Below are positions 60,801-64,000 of a stretch of DNA of 64,000 bases, piece by piece (within the stretch, counting starts at the first letter, position 1; every line of letters starts with the position of its first letter). This stretch comes from Acanthochromis polyacanthus (taxonomy: Eukaryota > Chordata > Actinopteri > Pomacentridae). Where the stretch lies: positions 28,913,817 through 28,977,816 of the forward strand of contig NC_067130.1 in assembly GCF_021347895.1 (NCBI RefSeq). The letters are read 5' to 3'. Position numbers and translations under genes: made by a program. A model generated the notes under the pieces. It did no database searches. It saw only the letters and a program-made list of their open reading frames with translations, and was not told where the DNA came from.

Positions 60801-62583
60801 CTTCACAAGGGTTTTCTAATCATCAATGAGCCTTTCAACACCATTAGCTAACACAATGTAGCATTAGAACACAGGAGTGATGGTTGCTGGAAATGTTCCT
60901 CTGTACCCCTATGGAGATATTCTATTAAAAATCAGCCGTTTCCAGCTAGGATAGTCATTTACCACATTAGCAGATTTCTGACTAATTTAATGTCATCCTC
61001 ATTGAAAAAATGCTTTACTTTCAAAAATAAGGACATTTTTAACCCTATAGAACCCAGCATAGTGCGAGCGCTACAATTGCATATTCATTTTTGATTGCCG
61101 GTAGATTTGAAAGCAGATAAGATAGATCGATCATCTCTTTTTGCATATAAAATCTGGGGAGTTAGACTGGCATTTCACACATTCACCATGTCTAAGAGCA
61201 CTTCTGTGTTGCAGTGATGGGTTTGTAAAAATACACAATACAGCGGACCTAACAAAAATCTTTATAAACAAGACCACAGGAAATTGTGCAACTTTTTTTT
61301 TTACACATTTCAGGGATACAGCTATGCAATTTCTGTATTTTGAGACATATGCGGAAAAAAACAAAAAGGGTTTTCATTTTTTCTTAGATTTCTTGCACTT
61401 TGAAGTAATTTATGGTAGTAGTTAAGGCATATTATTAAAACTTGAGATATAAAGGTTATATTGACATAACACAAATTTAAAGCAAATAAAAATATTCCAA
61501 AAATTTCTCTACAGTAGATTTAAAATAAAACCAGTGATTCGCCAGCAGTACAAGATAAGTACAGTATCTGTGTGTGTCTATCTTTTGGCCCAGTCCTGTT
61601 GTTCTGTCTTGCCGTGATGTATTGCTTCGAGCTTTTGTGGTTACCGAAGAGAAGAAACCTGCCAAGAGACGCCTAATAAATCATTTCACCAAAGAGACAG
61701 CCAGATGCAGTCATCTTCAAACAAAAACACACAGCGACCAAATAGACTTCCACAGACACATTTGCATATATTACCGGAGCCAAGAGGCAGGAGCGGGCAT
61801 GAGCGGCTCTCTATTACCTGAGACGGATGCTGTAATCATCTCGACATCTGGATTTGTTTGGATAATGGGTAATGCATTTAAAAGAAGCGTGCACTTGTTT
61901 GGAGCTGGTAGGTTTTGAGTAATTTCACCCGATTAATCAGGAATTTAAAAAAAACAACCTGCCAAAGAGATTTCACAGCACTCAGGATGTTAATACCTTC
62001 CACTTAATTTGGATTCATGTGGGGATTAAGAAGGGAAATAAATGAACAGGGAAGCGGCCTCACTCGTAGTGTCGCTGCTCCGTTCCGATGAAGATGACGG
62101 CGACGGCGCTGATCCGCAGCTGCATCGTGACGTGGCTGCCGGGGCTGAGCATCGTGAAGACGCTGTACTCTTCCCTCTGAGGGCTTCGCAGCTGCACCAG
62201 TAAACTGAACTCGTCCTCAAACCTGAACACAAACAGACACCATTCAGCTGCTAATTGCTACTCTAAACATAAAGAACGGTCTTGTATAGGTTGCTGCTAA
62301 TTATGGTGCCATACAGTAAAAACATACAGCTGGTTTATGCTAAGGCTGTAGGTAATGACAGCCTTCATCTTTACATACGGCAGTAAAACACCACTAATAA
62401 AGAGGTAACACGGGGAGGTGCAGAGGAAGCCTTACCCGTCGGTGAAGATCTGTCTCAGAGGCAGAGCCAGCGTTGAATACTGTCCCACCTGTAGCACCGG
62501 ACACCTGCCGGCCTCCTTGATCATGGAGGCGTTTTTGCTGTCGGACACTTGAAAAGAAAGTTCCTGCAGGATGTTCACCTCAT
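824..62583 (-). CDS. Fibrillar procollagen alpha chain, type V/XI-like (partial; 28 exons joined)
   Basis: This is the gene-level entry; exons are listed separately. The product is a secreted extracellular-matrix procollagen chain expected to trimerise and join fibrils. The visible part, about 878 codons, reads TSPN domain, linker, hydrophilic variable region, 17-triplet minor helix, Trp-rich non-helical linker, then 119 perfect Gly-X-Y triplets. All internal splice borders are GT/AG on the minus strand and all phases agree. Helix exons are whole-triplet 45, 54 or 108 bp, beginning with Gly, which is the fibrillar collagen signature. Separate TSPN exons plus a minor helix and linker fit clade B (COL5A1/COL5A3/COL11) rather than COL24A1/COL27A1, which as I recall lack that break. 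The sequence is divergent, so no symbol is given. The signal-peptide exon, the remaining helix and the C-propeptide lie outside the window. Confidence 0.93.
1079..1132 (-). CDS. Collagen exon: major helix (54 bp)
   Basis: Six triplets, [18 protein letters not shown]; acceptor ctgaag, donor gtacaa. Strongly basic. Confidence 0.92.
1133..2354. other. Intron with a diverged direct repeat
   Basis: AT-rich intron. Two related ~90-110 bp segments (about 1362-1455 and 1541-1650) share atgattaaaatcagttaaa-like and agaagaattgctgaaatcaa blocks. Nothing else recognised. Confidence 0.5.
2355..2408 (-). CDS. Collagen exon: major helix (54 bp)
   Basis: Six triplets, [18 protein letters not shown]; acceptor ttcag, donor gtcaga. 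Confidence 0.92.
2409..2797. other. Intron, nothing recognised
   Basis: 389 bp AT-rich intron without repeat or exon-like sequence. Confidence 0.5.
2798..2905 (-). CDS. Collagen exon: major helix (108 bp), landmark exon
   Basis: Twelve triplets, starting [19 protein letters not shown] then [12 protein letters not shown] and ending GTRGTE. The GFPGFPGA block lies at the same place in this exon as the conserved GFPGFPGAN block of type V/XI chains. That gives a register anchor for the whole helix. Donor gtacaa. Confidence 0.94.
2906..5007. other. Intron
   Basis: 2.1 kb intron containing the hairpin MITE at 3058-3175 and an A-run near 4281-4298. I saw no additional Gly-X-Y exon. Confidence 0.5.
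3058..3175. mobile_element. Hairpin MITE
   Basis: A near-perfect palindrome: arms of about 47-50 bp (3058-3107 and 3129-3175) with a ~20-base loop, immediately flanked by TA on both sides. Left arm starts cagccatgaccataagtttg; the right arm is its complement with one or two changes. A TA-flanked hairpin with no coding content fits a small Tc1/mariner MITE. Confidence 0.82.
5008..5061 (-). CDS. Collagen exon: major helix (54 bp)
   Basis: Six triplets, [18 protein letters not shown]; acceptor gacag, donor gtagga. Highly charged. Confidence 0.93.
5151..5195 (-). CDS. Collagen exon: major helix (45 bp)
   Basis: Five triplets, [15 protein letters not shown]; acceptor tacag, donor gtaggt. Confidence 0.92.
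5196..5689. other. Intron with short repeated motif
   Basis: 494 bp. The phrase aataaaggattattgtg recurs around 5371 and 5409 and a shorter version near 5342. Nothing else seen. Confidence 0.4.
5690..5743 (-). CDS. Collagen exon: major helix with RGD (54 bp)
   Basis: Six triplets, [18 protein letters not shown]; acceptor ctcag, donor gtgagt. Contains an RGD inside the helix (GARGDLG), normally cryptic in native triple helices. Confidence 0.92.
5744..7001. other. Intron, nothing recognised
   Basis: 1.26 kb AT-rich intron. Short open frames on both strands have no recognisable product. Confidence 0.4.
7002..7046 (-). CDS. Collagen exon: major helix (45 bp)
   Basis: Five triplets, [15 protein letters not shown]; acceptor aacag, donor gtaagt. 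Confidence 0.92.
7124..7177 (-). CDS. Collagen exon: major helix (54 bp)
   Basis: Six triplets, [18 protein letters not shown]; acceptor gtcag, donor gtgagt. Confidence 0.92.
7288..7332 (-). CDS. Collagen exon: major helix (45 bp)
   Basis: Five triplets, [15 protein letters not shown]; acceptor ctcag, donor gtatac. Confidence 0.92.
7333..7794. other. Intron, nothing recognised
   Basis: 462 bp, very AT-rich, with ataattatataattattaat-like low complexity at its left-gene end (7741-7790). Confidence 0.4.
7795..7848 (-). CDS. Collagen exon: major helix (54 bp)
   Basis: Six triplets, [18 protein letters not shown]; acceptor tacag, donor gtacag. Few Pro in Y positions, so locally a loose helix (inference). 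Confidence 0.92.
7934..7978 (-). CDS. Collagen exon: major helix (45 bp)
   Basis: Five triplets, [15 protein letters not shown]; acceptor accag, donor gtaagc. Confidence 0.92.
7979..9196. other. Intron containing TTG/TTC tract
   Basis: 1.2 kb intron dominated by the pyrimidine-rich low-complexity block at about 8480-8810. No exon-like sequence. Confidence 0.5.
8480..8810. repeat. Degenerate TTG/TTC trinucleotide tract
   Basis: About 330 bp of ttgttcttgttctt-type repeats, interrupted by variants. It creates long open frames on both strands (Cys/Ser-rich one way, Arg/Thr-rich the other) that are artefacts of low complexity. Confidence 0.85.
9197..9250 (-). CDS. Collagen exon: major helix (54 bp)
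   Basis: Six triplets, [18 protein letters not shown]; acceptor ctgcag, donor gtgagt. Confidence 0.92.
9251..10131. other. Two short introns around exon 9726-9770
   Basis: 9251-9725 and 9771-10131 hold no recognised repeat or RNA. A plus-strand open frame at 9335-9646 has no familiar product. Confidence 0.4.
9726..9770 (-). CDS. Collagen exon: major helix (45 bp)
   Basis: Five triplets, [15 protein letters not shown]; acceptor tgcag, donor gtgagt. First 45-bp exon of the alternating 45/54 series that is characteristic of fibrillar genes. Confidence 0.93.
10132..10185 (-). CDS. Collagen exon: major helix (54 bp)
   Basis: Six triplets, [18 protein letters not shown]; acceptor ctcag, donor gtaaca. 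Confidence 0.93.
10186..12129. other. Intron
   Basis: 1.9 kb AT-rich intron. It has T-runs near 10412 and 10506 and a perfect 15-bp inverted repeat at 10522-10562. No exon-like sequence seen. Confidence 0.45.
10522..10562. repeat. Short perfect inverted repeat
   Basis: Arms agatttgttaaacct (10522-10536) and aggtttaacaaatct (10548-10562) with an 11-base loop. It could be a remnant of a TIR pair or a chance hairpin. Confidence 0.7.
12130..12183 (-). CDS. Collagen exon: major helix with Trp and Tyr (54 bp)
   Basis: Six triplets, [18 protein letters not shown]. Trp in a Gly-X-Y helix is very rare. Donor gtgagg; the intron before it is only 97 bp. Confidence 0.93.
12281..12388 (-). CDS. Collagen exon: major helix (108 bp)
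   Basis: Twelve triplets, beginning [13 protein letters not shown] and ending GSPGTPGPP. 108 bp is a fused pair of 54-bp units. The middle is acidic ([12 protein letters not shown]). The donor gttagc is weaker than its neighbours but is a GT. Confidence 0.93.
12389..16886. other. Intron
   Basis: 4.5 kb, AT-rich. Contains an (AT)n run near 14908-14924 and the degenerate short-period array at about 15775-16070. I looked for missed helix exons here because the helix start appears short, and saw none. Confidence 0.5.
15775..16070. repeat. Degenerate short-unit array
   Basis: About 300 bp in which variants of atttaaggtgt / atttaaggcat recur many times at roughly 10-22 base spacing. Heavily diverged, so an old minisatellite is the simplest reading. 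Confidence 0.6.
16887..16940 (-). CDS. Collagen exon: major helix (54 bp)
   Basis: Six triplets, [18 protein letters not shown]; acceptor ctcag, donor gtaaga. A 4.5-kb intron follows, in which I saw no further Gly-X-Y exon. Confidence 0.93.
17022..17075 (-). CDS. Collagen exon: start of major triple helix (54 bp)
   Basis: Encodes TKE followed by five triplets, [15 protein letters not shown]. The helix starts inside this exon, so it is the junction exon. Acceptor ttgcag, donor gtcaga. Confidence 0.9.
17170..17208 (-). CDS. Collagen exon: non-helical linker (39 bp)
   Basis: Thirteen codons, [13 protein letters not shown], acceptor ttgcag, donor gtaagt. It continues the aromatic linker in phase 0. 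The tiny exon is supported by good splice sites, phase, and its place between linker and helix. This is where the N-telopeptide would be in the mature chain. Confidence 0.82.
17209..19892. other. Intron
   Basis: 2.7 kb. Contains the interspersed repeat at about 19313-19442. Otherwise nothing recognised. Confidence 0.45.
19313..19442 (+). repeat. Interspersed repeat family B, copy 1
   Basis: Contains gaactgaagaagactcttgg, gaaacgtcttcaa and catgacctggatgactgaga. The same blocks occur near 38090-38250, partly inverted there. It resembles a repeat common in fish genomes; its class is not assigned. Confidence 0.6.
19893..20012 (-). CDS. Collagen exon: end of minor helix and start of non-helical linker
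   Basis: 120 bp, 40 codons. Eight triplets ([20 protein letters not shown] and on to GLP) end the minor helix at 17 triplets in total. The frame then leaves Gly-X-Y into [16 protein letters not shown]. This is the same order as the short break between minor and major helix in type V/XI chains, where the N-propeptide hinge lies, but the linker sequence is different. Confidence 0.9.
20013..20320. other. Intron, nothing recognised
   Basis: 308 bp with no repeat or RNA seen. Confidence 0.4.
20321..20365 (-). CDS. Collagen exon: minor helix (45 bp)
   Basis: Five triplets, [15 protein letters not shown], bordered by cacag and gtaaca. A Cys sits in the X position of the first triplet, which is unusual and could form an interchain bond in the N-propeptide (inference). 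Confidence 0.88.
20366..23552. other. Intron with mariner relic
   Basis: 3.2 kb. Holds the mariner element at 22931-23431. The rest is unrecognised AT-rich sequence. Confidence 0.5.
22931..23431 (-). mobile_element. Internally deleted mariner element
   Basis: About 500 bp with ~32-bp imperfect TIRs: the left reads cgagggcatttcaaaaagtg and the complement of the right reads caagggtccttcaaaaaatt. Both are flanked by TA. On the minus strand a remnant reads [20 protein letters not shown], which resembles the mariner YSPDL...F..LK.HL catalytic region with its motif mutated, followed by an [15 protein letters not shown] stretch. Non-functional. Confidence 0.78.
23553..24188 (-). CDS. Collagen exon: hydrophilic variable region and start of minor helix
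   Basis: 636 bp, 212 codons, acceptor caacag, donor gtaaat. It opens [13 protein letters not shown] and contains two RGD tripeptides (residues 10-12 and 27-29 of the exon). A long Lys/Ser/Thr/Pro/Glu-rich stretch without Cys follows, with one NIT sequon (ENITTEKK). Near the end come [20 protein letters not shown] and RLQ, then the first four Gly-X-Y triplets ([12 protein letters not shown]). Position and length fit the variable region of the N-propeptide. Unlike typical COL5A1/COL11A1 it has a single Tyr, so no tyrosine-sulfation cluster is visible. Confidence 0.92.
25230..26272 (+). pseudogene. 5'-truncated LINE, reverse transcriptase C-terminal part
   Basis: The non-LTR retrotransposon ORF2 remnant starts near the [15 protein letters not shown] motif and is frameshifted around 25365-25390. 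It then reads on for about 280 codons through the catalytic [11 protein letters not shown] motif (FADD box) to [18 protein letters not shown] and PPRPGPG, followed by a stop. An (ATGG)n tail at about 26252-26271 ends the copy. It lies opposite to the collagen gene. Its GC content is much higher than the flanking intron. The fish LINE clade is not assigned. Confidence 0.9.
27700..27895 (+). repeat. Interspersed repeat family C, copy 1
   Basis: Contains ccccaaccgggctaggcaga, agcctggttctgttggaggt and a gggaaggttt...gttgggttaa stretch. These blocks belong to a repeat common in teleosts. Further copies are at 28140-28409 and, as 3' part, 57446-57600. Confidence 0.7.
28140..28409 (+). repeat. Interspersed repeat family C, copy 2
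   Basis: Fuller copy: gaggcagatggcagacctcc, agcctggtcctgcc, ccttcccactgtctccaagt, gggccttgagataac and the terminal tccaaataaaactgatttga. The SINE/LINE-tail-like end suggests a retroelement. Confidence 0.7.
29869..30430 (+). mobile_element. Tc1/mariner relic, internally deleted
   Basis: The left end reads acagccgggtgacaaattaa, shared with the relic at 56846. At 30179 the plus strand reads [10 protein letters not shown], the catalytic-region signature of Tc1/mariner transposases, then [17 protein letters not shown] with intervening stops and [14 protein letters not shown]. The right end is not well defined, so the coordinates are approximate. Confidence 0.65.
30928..31292 (+). mobile_element. 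MITE family A, copy 2
   Basis: Shares the ggggtacagaggaacatttc and ttctaatgctacattgtgtt blocks with copy 1. Ends are actgttccaaagtttgacgt (left) and ccccaaacttttgagcagta (right), imperfectly inverted. Confidence 0.8.
32480..32785 (+). mobile_element. LINE 3' end fragment
   Basis: One frame reads [20 protein letters not shown] then YKAWLINNQ, a typical C-terminus of vertebrate LINE (L2/Rex-like) ORF2. A 3' UTR-like stretch (acggatggaaattagccttg, tgcactgtaccatccaaata) and an (AAATAAATG)n/A-rich tail follow. It is heavily 5' truncated. Confidence 0.7.
38085..38258. repeat. Interspersed repeat family B, copy 2 (inverted and direct part)
   Basis: The first half (agcttcagtaaaaatcaact ... cttcttcagttc) is the reverse complement of the left part of the 19.3-kb copy. 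The second half (tgacctggatgactgaagat) is in the same direction as it. The copy is therefore a partial inverted duplication. Confidence 0.6.
39665..41275. repeat. Three diverged copies of one repeat segment
   Basis: A ~120-bp block recurs at about 39668-39790, 40588-40700 and 41152-41272: gtaactctttcagttgt..., ccaaaatggcagaagatc..., attaaata..., acttaaactgtacta. A second block (aaccaatgaacta with cttaaaacaa...gtttgcatca) occurs at about 40165-40275 and 40708-40795. The spacing is unequal, so this is a rearranged local duplication. Confidence 0.65.
43673..44780 (+). pseudogene. Tc1-like transposon, 3'-truncated transposase
   Basis: The 5' end tacagtggatataaaaagtc is a Tc1-like TIR. Transposase fragments in two frames include the helix-turn-helix part ([34 protein letters not shown]). 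The DDE part holds the first and second acidic motifs ([15 protein letters not shown] and [13 protein letters not shown]). It breaks off right after this, so the third catalytic residue and the 3' TIR are absent. Inactive. Confidence 0.88.
44808..44926 (+). repeat. Fish interspersed repeat fragment
   Basis: Contains gagaacccacgcatgcacag, ggagaacatgcaaactccat and aacgaccaagccactgtgca, blocks found in a repeat widespread in teleosts. It sits directly at the broken 3' end of the Tc1 copy. Confidence 0.65.
47440..48875 (+). mobile_element. Tc1/mariner relic carrying an internal minisatellite
   Basis: Imperfect TIRs: left gagtgcctgtaaaaaatatt, and the complement of the right end cagggcctataaaaaatgtc. 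Inside, one frame reads SGETKI (degraded first catalytic motif) and [11 protein letters not shown] (a conserved transposase stretch). At the latter the sequence turns into the tandem array at 47714-48571. After the array tgggga-tgcttcttggcagg resumes transposase-like sequence. Inactive. Confidence 0.8.
47714..48571 (+). repeat. ~29-bp minisatellite, about 30 units
   Basis: I counted 30 occurrences of gtgaagcatggtggtgg (one has gttaagc, one has ggtggcgg). Unit length is mostly 29 bp, with some 26-bp units lacking a triplet. Left units end atcatgat, middle ones atcatgac or gaag, right ones gcgtcatgac. The unit is the DNA that encodes VKHGGGSIM in Tc1/mariner transposase. Confidence 0.93.
49555..49635 (-). 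CDS. Collagen exon: short acidic linker after TSPN
   Basis: 81 bp, 27 codons, acceptor acacag, strong donor gtgagt. The peptide runs [20 protein letters not shown] then FLSFGRT, and joins in phase 0 to both neighbours. It is small, acidic and Leu-rich. No known domain is recognised; support comes from the splice sites, phase and position. A 25-kb intron follows. Confidence 0.82.
49636..49945. other. Intron, nothing recognised
   Basis: 310 bp between the acidic linker exon and the TSPN C-terminal exon. Confidence 0.4.
49946..50080 (-). CDS. Collagen exon: TSPN domain C-terminus
   Basis: 135 bp, 45 whole codons, acceptor ctgcag, donor gtgagg. It starts [20 protein letters not shown] and carries Cys 3 and Cys 4 in the spacing C-x6-C (HCSHHPPRC), the pair that closes the TSPN fold in fibrillar collagens. 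A basic, Pro-rich tail ([15 protein letters not shown]) starts the variable region. Confidence 0.92.
50385..50632. repeat. AAT/AAC-type microsatellite
   Basis: About 250 bp of aataacaacaat- and gataataac-type units. Its Asn-rich and Ile/Val-rich open frames are low-complexity artefacts. Confidence 0.9.
55321..55692 (+). mobile_element. MITE family A, copy 3
   Basis: Well-preserved TIRs: left cactaccattcaaaagtata, right ccccaaacttttgaacggta. Body shares the gtacagaggaacatttccag block. Same orientation as copies 1 and 2. Confidence 0.83.
56425..56617 (-). CDS. Collagen exon: TSPN domain, part 3
   Basis: 193 bp, acceptor gtcag, donor gtaagt. It encodes 64 residues after a split Glu. Diagnostic TSPN/laminin-G features are [11 protein letters not shown], the second cysteine in [10 protein letters not shown], a GLLMVGG strand, and the closing GFETPFE, which corresponds to the E-x-x-FEGD turn of type V/XI chains. 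Confidence 0.93.
56846..57180 (-). mobile_element. Tc1/mariner relic, same family as 29.9 kb
   Basis: Begins acagataggtgacaaattaa, matching the end at 29869. The minus strand reads [20 protein letters not shown], which parallels [16 protein letters not shown] on the plus strand at 30.26 kb. Right end is undefined. Confidence 0.6.
57446..57600 (+). repeat. Interspersed repeat family C, copy 3 (3' part)
   Basis: ggttctgttcaaggtttctt, ttcttgccaatgtcgcctta and the tail acaaataaaattgaattgaa match the 3' half of the family. Confidence 0.65.
57673..58582 (+). mobile_element. TTAA-flanked DNA transposon, non-autonomous
   Basis: 910 bp with 18-bp TIRs differing at one base (agctgctgtccggagttt against agcttctgtccggagttt), each bordered by TTAA. 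TTAA duplications are typical of piggyBac and Kolobok elements. The interior is much richer in CpG than the surroundings and holds an exon-like ORF (next entry). Confidence 0.8.
58043..58234 (+). CDS. Exon-like ORF inside the TTAA element (unrecognised)
   Basis: After a polypyrimidine tract and AG (tttatttctatctag) the frame reads [20 protein letters not shown], then a basic Gly/Arg-rich stretch ([17 protein letters not shown]) and SWPDKPWDW before a stop. A GTAAC donor-like sequence overlaps the stop. The composition (acidic patch, then basic DNA/RNA-binding-like patch) looks protein-coding. It may be an N-terminal exon left from the parental transposon or a captured host exon. No family is claimed. 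Confidence 0.5.
58719..59056 (-). mobile_element. MITE family A, copy 4 (reverse)
   Basis: TIRs cactgccgttcaaaagtttg and aacccaaacttttgaacagt. The body is the reverse complement of copies 1-3 (ggaaatgttcctctgtaccc). Confidence 0.83.
59333..59844. mobile_element. Fold-back mariner-type MITE
   Basis: 512 bp flanked by TA. TIRs of about 45 bp start ccgggctttgcaaaagttct. The left arm encodes a transposase-like N-terminus ([20 protein letters not shown], then [20 protein letters not shown]). The right arm carries the reverse complement of the inner part of the same coding segment (gacggtcatccggctgatgt). The whole element is thus a large palindrome with its centre near 59600. Confidence 0.82.
60735..61045 (-). 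mobile_element. MITE family A, copy 5 (reverse, ends worn)
   Basis: Starts inside the TIR (gtttggggtcacccaagcaa) and ends at aataaggacatttttaaccc. The shared body is clear, but both outer TIR parts are missing. Confidence 0.75.
62064..62222 (-). CDS. Collagen exon: TSPN domain, part 2
   Basis: 159 bp, donor gtgagg, acceptor cag. It starts with the last base of a split Gly and ends with two bases of a split Glu. The opening [13 protein letters not shown] matches the F-x-E-x-FSLL core of the TSPN beta-sandwich. The remainder alternates hydrophobic strands ([23 protein letters not shown]). It is separated by only 213 bp from the previous exon. Confidence 0.9.
62436..62583 (-). CDS. Collagen exon: start of TSPN domain (first exon seen)
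   Basis: 148 bp. The acceptor ends in ttacag and the donor is gtaagg. The first codon is split, with one base coming from the missing upstream exon. The protein begins [10 protein letters not shown] and ends LPLRQIFTD plus a split Gly. It holds the first TSPN cysteine (GRCPVL), the family-like strand [11 protein letters not shown] and an N-glycosylation sequon (NAS). This equals exon 2 of type V/XI genes, where mature protein begins just after the signal peptide. Confidence 0.88.
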
Positions 62584-64000
62584 CTGTAAAGAAACACACG
62601 AGGAAACTCAACAAATGTGCATCAGCCAGAATCTAGTCCATGTGGCCATGCATTCTGTCATTTGGTTGATTGTGGGCTAAAACATGGGACTTTTTTCAGG
62701 ATATTTCTTGACTATGTTGACAAAAAAGAACCACTGAAAGTTGGAAATGTAATTGTAGATCTACAGACCACTATCATGGAAGACATTCATGACACTGATG
62801 ATTCCAAGGAGACTTGTGGAGTAATTAGAAGTGTTGGTTTTTGACCGTTTATCAGCCATACACAGCAGTCAGCTTTTCTTGCCAGCCATTATTAATAAGA
62901 ACAAAAGAAAAACAGAGATACAAAGGATGTCGAGTTTGTCATTAGTCACAGAAACTAACTTTACAAAATGCATAAGTGACCAGTTAGGCTGTAATGTTTT
63001 CATATATTGGTTTTAAAAATGAATGCTAAACATTAACAGAAAGTACCAACTAACCCTCAGAGAGTAGAATCTGGAAACTCATGTCGGCTTGTTCAGATTT
63101 GGCACAGTAAACACTGAAGGATATGGGGAAATATGTGAATGTGACTATTTTTGACAGATTCTGCATTTGTGATGTGATGTACAACATTTTTAAAAGTCAA
63201 TTCTGTATTCACTGTGTAGTATCTTTAAAACATAAGATGGATCATCATTACATGAGATATCACCAAAGCATGGCAGTCACACAAGGAGAAGGCACGACTT
63301 TTGAGACATGATCATAAACTATGCCTAAAACTCAAAACTGTAAAATAGGAAATGTAGCTATTTAAATACATACTCCAGCCAGTTATGCACTTTGTGTTCT
63401 TTTTTTGCACTGCCAGATTATTGATTAATTCTGTTGCAAATTTAAAATGACAAAGAAATTGTCTTCTATTCGAAATAACAAGACTGGACTTTTGTCAGTC
63501 ACATGCAGCCTGAACCACATACAGTAATCCATGGACAAGCACAAACAACCTCTGAAAGTTTAAATCTGCTCAAATTAATGAAAACGGAATAACAGCATTA
63601 GTCTTATTGCATATAGTCACATATGTATATCCCAAAATACAGCCTTTACGATTTGTCAGTTGCATCATTTCATCTTGGTATCCTACCAAGAAGTATGAAT
63701 TTTGATGCAAATTGTAAATTGGATTTAAGTATCTCACGTGCCTCCACATGTTTCAGCCATCAACAAGTCAAGCTACCTGAACCCAGGAACTGCAATAAAG
63801 TTCAAGGGTCAGTTTGACCGGGGGCATGTTTGTTTATCCAGAAATGGCAGAAAGCAAAAAATCCCAATAAACACTGTTTGTATGACACTGTTAACTCCAT
63901 TACAAACCATTTCAATCAATATTTAGTGCAGTGTTGCCCTTCACCTTCCATAGATCACACTTGAATGAGGATAAATCACTCGATTTAAAAAAAAAAATGC
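62584..64000. other. Intron upstream of the first exon seen
   Basis: No signal-peptide exon, CpG-rich promoter or repeat was recognised. The collagen first exon is probably beyond the right edge. Confidence 0.45.

Larger units (their letters stand above)
56618..62063. other. Intron dense in DNA transposons
   Basis: 5.4 kb. Nearly half is mobile DNA: mariner relic (56846), family C tail (57446), TTAA-flanked element (57673), MITE copies 4 and 5, and the fold-back element (59333). Confidence 0.6.

Noticed and set aside
62600..64000. Signal-peptide first exon of the collagen
   Set aside because: No Met-plus-hydrophobic segment with a donor in the right phase was found, so it is taken to lie outside the window.

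Overview
The window is teleost-like vertebrate genomic DNA. Evidence is AT-rich introns, exons with GT/AG borders, and many fish-type mobile elements (Tc1/mariner relics, MITEs, a 5'-truncated LINE with an (ATGG)n tail). Nothing bacterial is present: no operons, CRISPR arrays, rRNA or tRNA genes were seen.

One gene fills almost the whole window. It is a minus-strand fibrillar procollagen chain, read from right (5') to left (3'). I reconstructed 28 coding exons between 62,583 and 824, in phase throughout: 2,636 coding bases, about 878 codons, with no stop. The first exon (signal peptide) lies to the right of 62,584 and was not found. The rest of the triple helix and the C-propeptide lie beyond the left edge. 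In order the protein has: a thrombospondin/laminin-G-like N-terminal (TSPN) domain with four Cys (exons at 62.5, 62.1, 56.5 and 50.0 kb); a short linker exon (49.6 kb); a large hydrophilic variable-region exon with two RGD motifs (23.6-24.2 kb); a minor helix of 17 Gly-X-Y triplets; a Trp-rich non-helical linker (19.9 and 17.2 kb); and the first ~119 triplets of an uninterrupted major helix in 45-, 54- and 108-bp exons (17.1 kb down to 0.8 kb).

The architecture matches the type V/XI (clade B) fibrillar collagens. The sequence is divergent: two Trp inside the helix, no KGHR cross-link site in the part seen, a helix start that looks shorter than expected, and no Tyr-rich variable region. I therefore leave the gene symbol blank.

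The introns hold the rest. The 25-kb intron at 24.2-49.6 kb carries a LINE reverse-transcriptase fragment, a LINE 3' end, a truncated Tc1 transposase, and a Tc1/mariner relic in which a ~29-bp piece of transposase coding sequence has expanded into about 30 tandem copies. Other notable items are a fold-back mariner MITE (59.3-59.8 kb), a TTAA-flanked element with an exon-like ORF (57.7-58.6 kb), five copies of one MITE family, a hairpin MITE (3.1 kb) and a mariner relic (22.9-23.4 kb).
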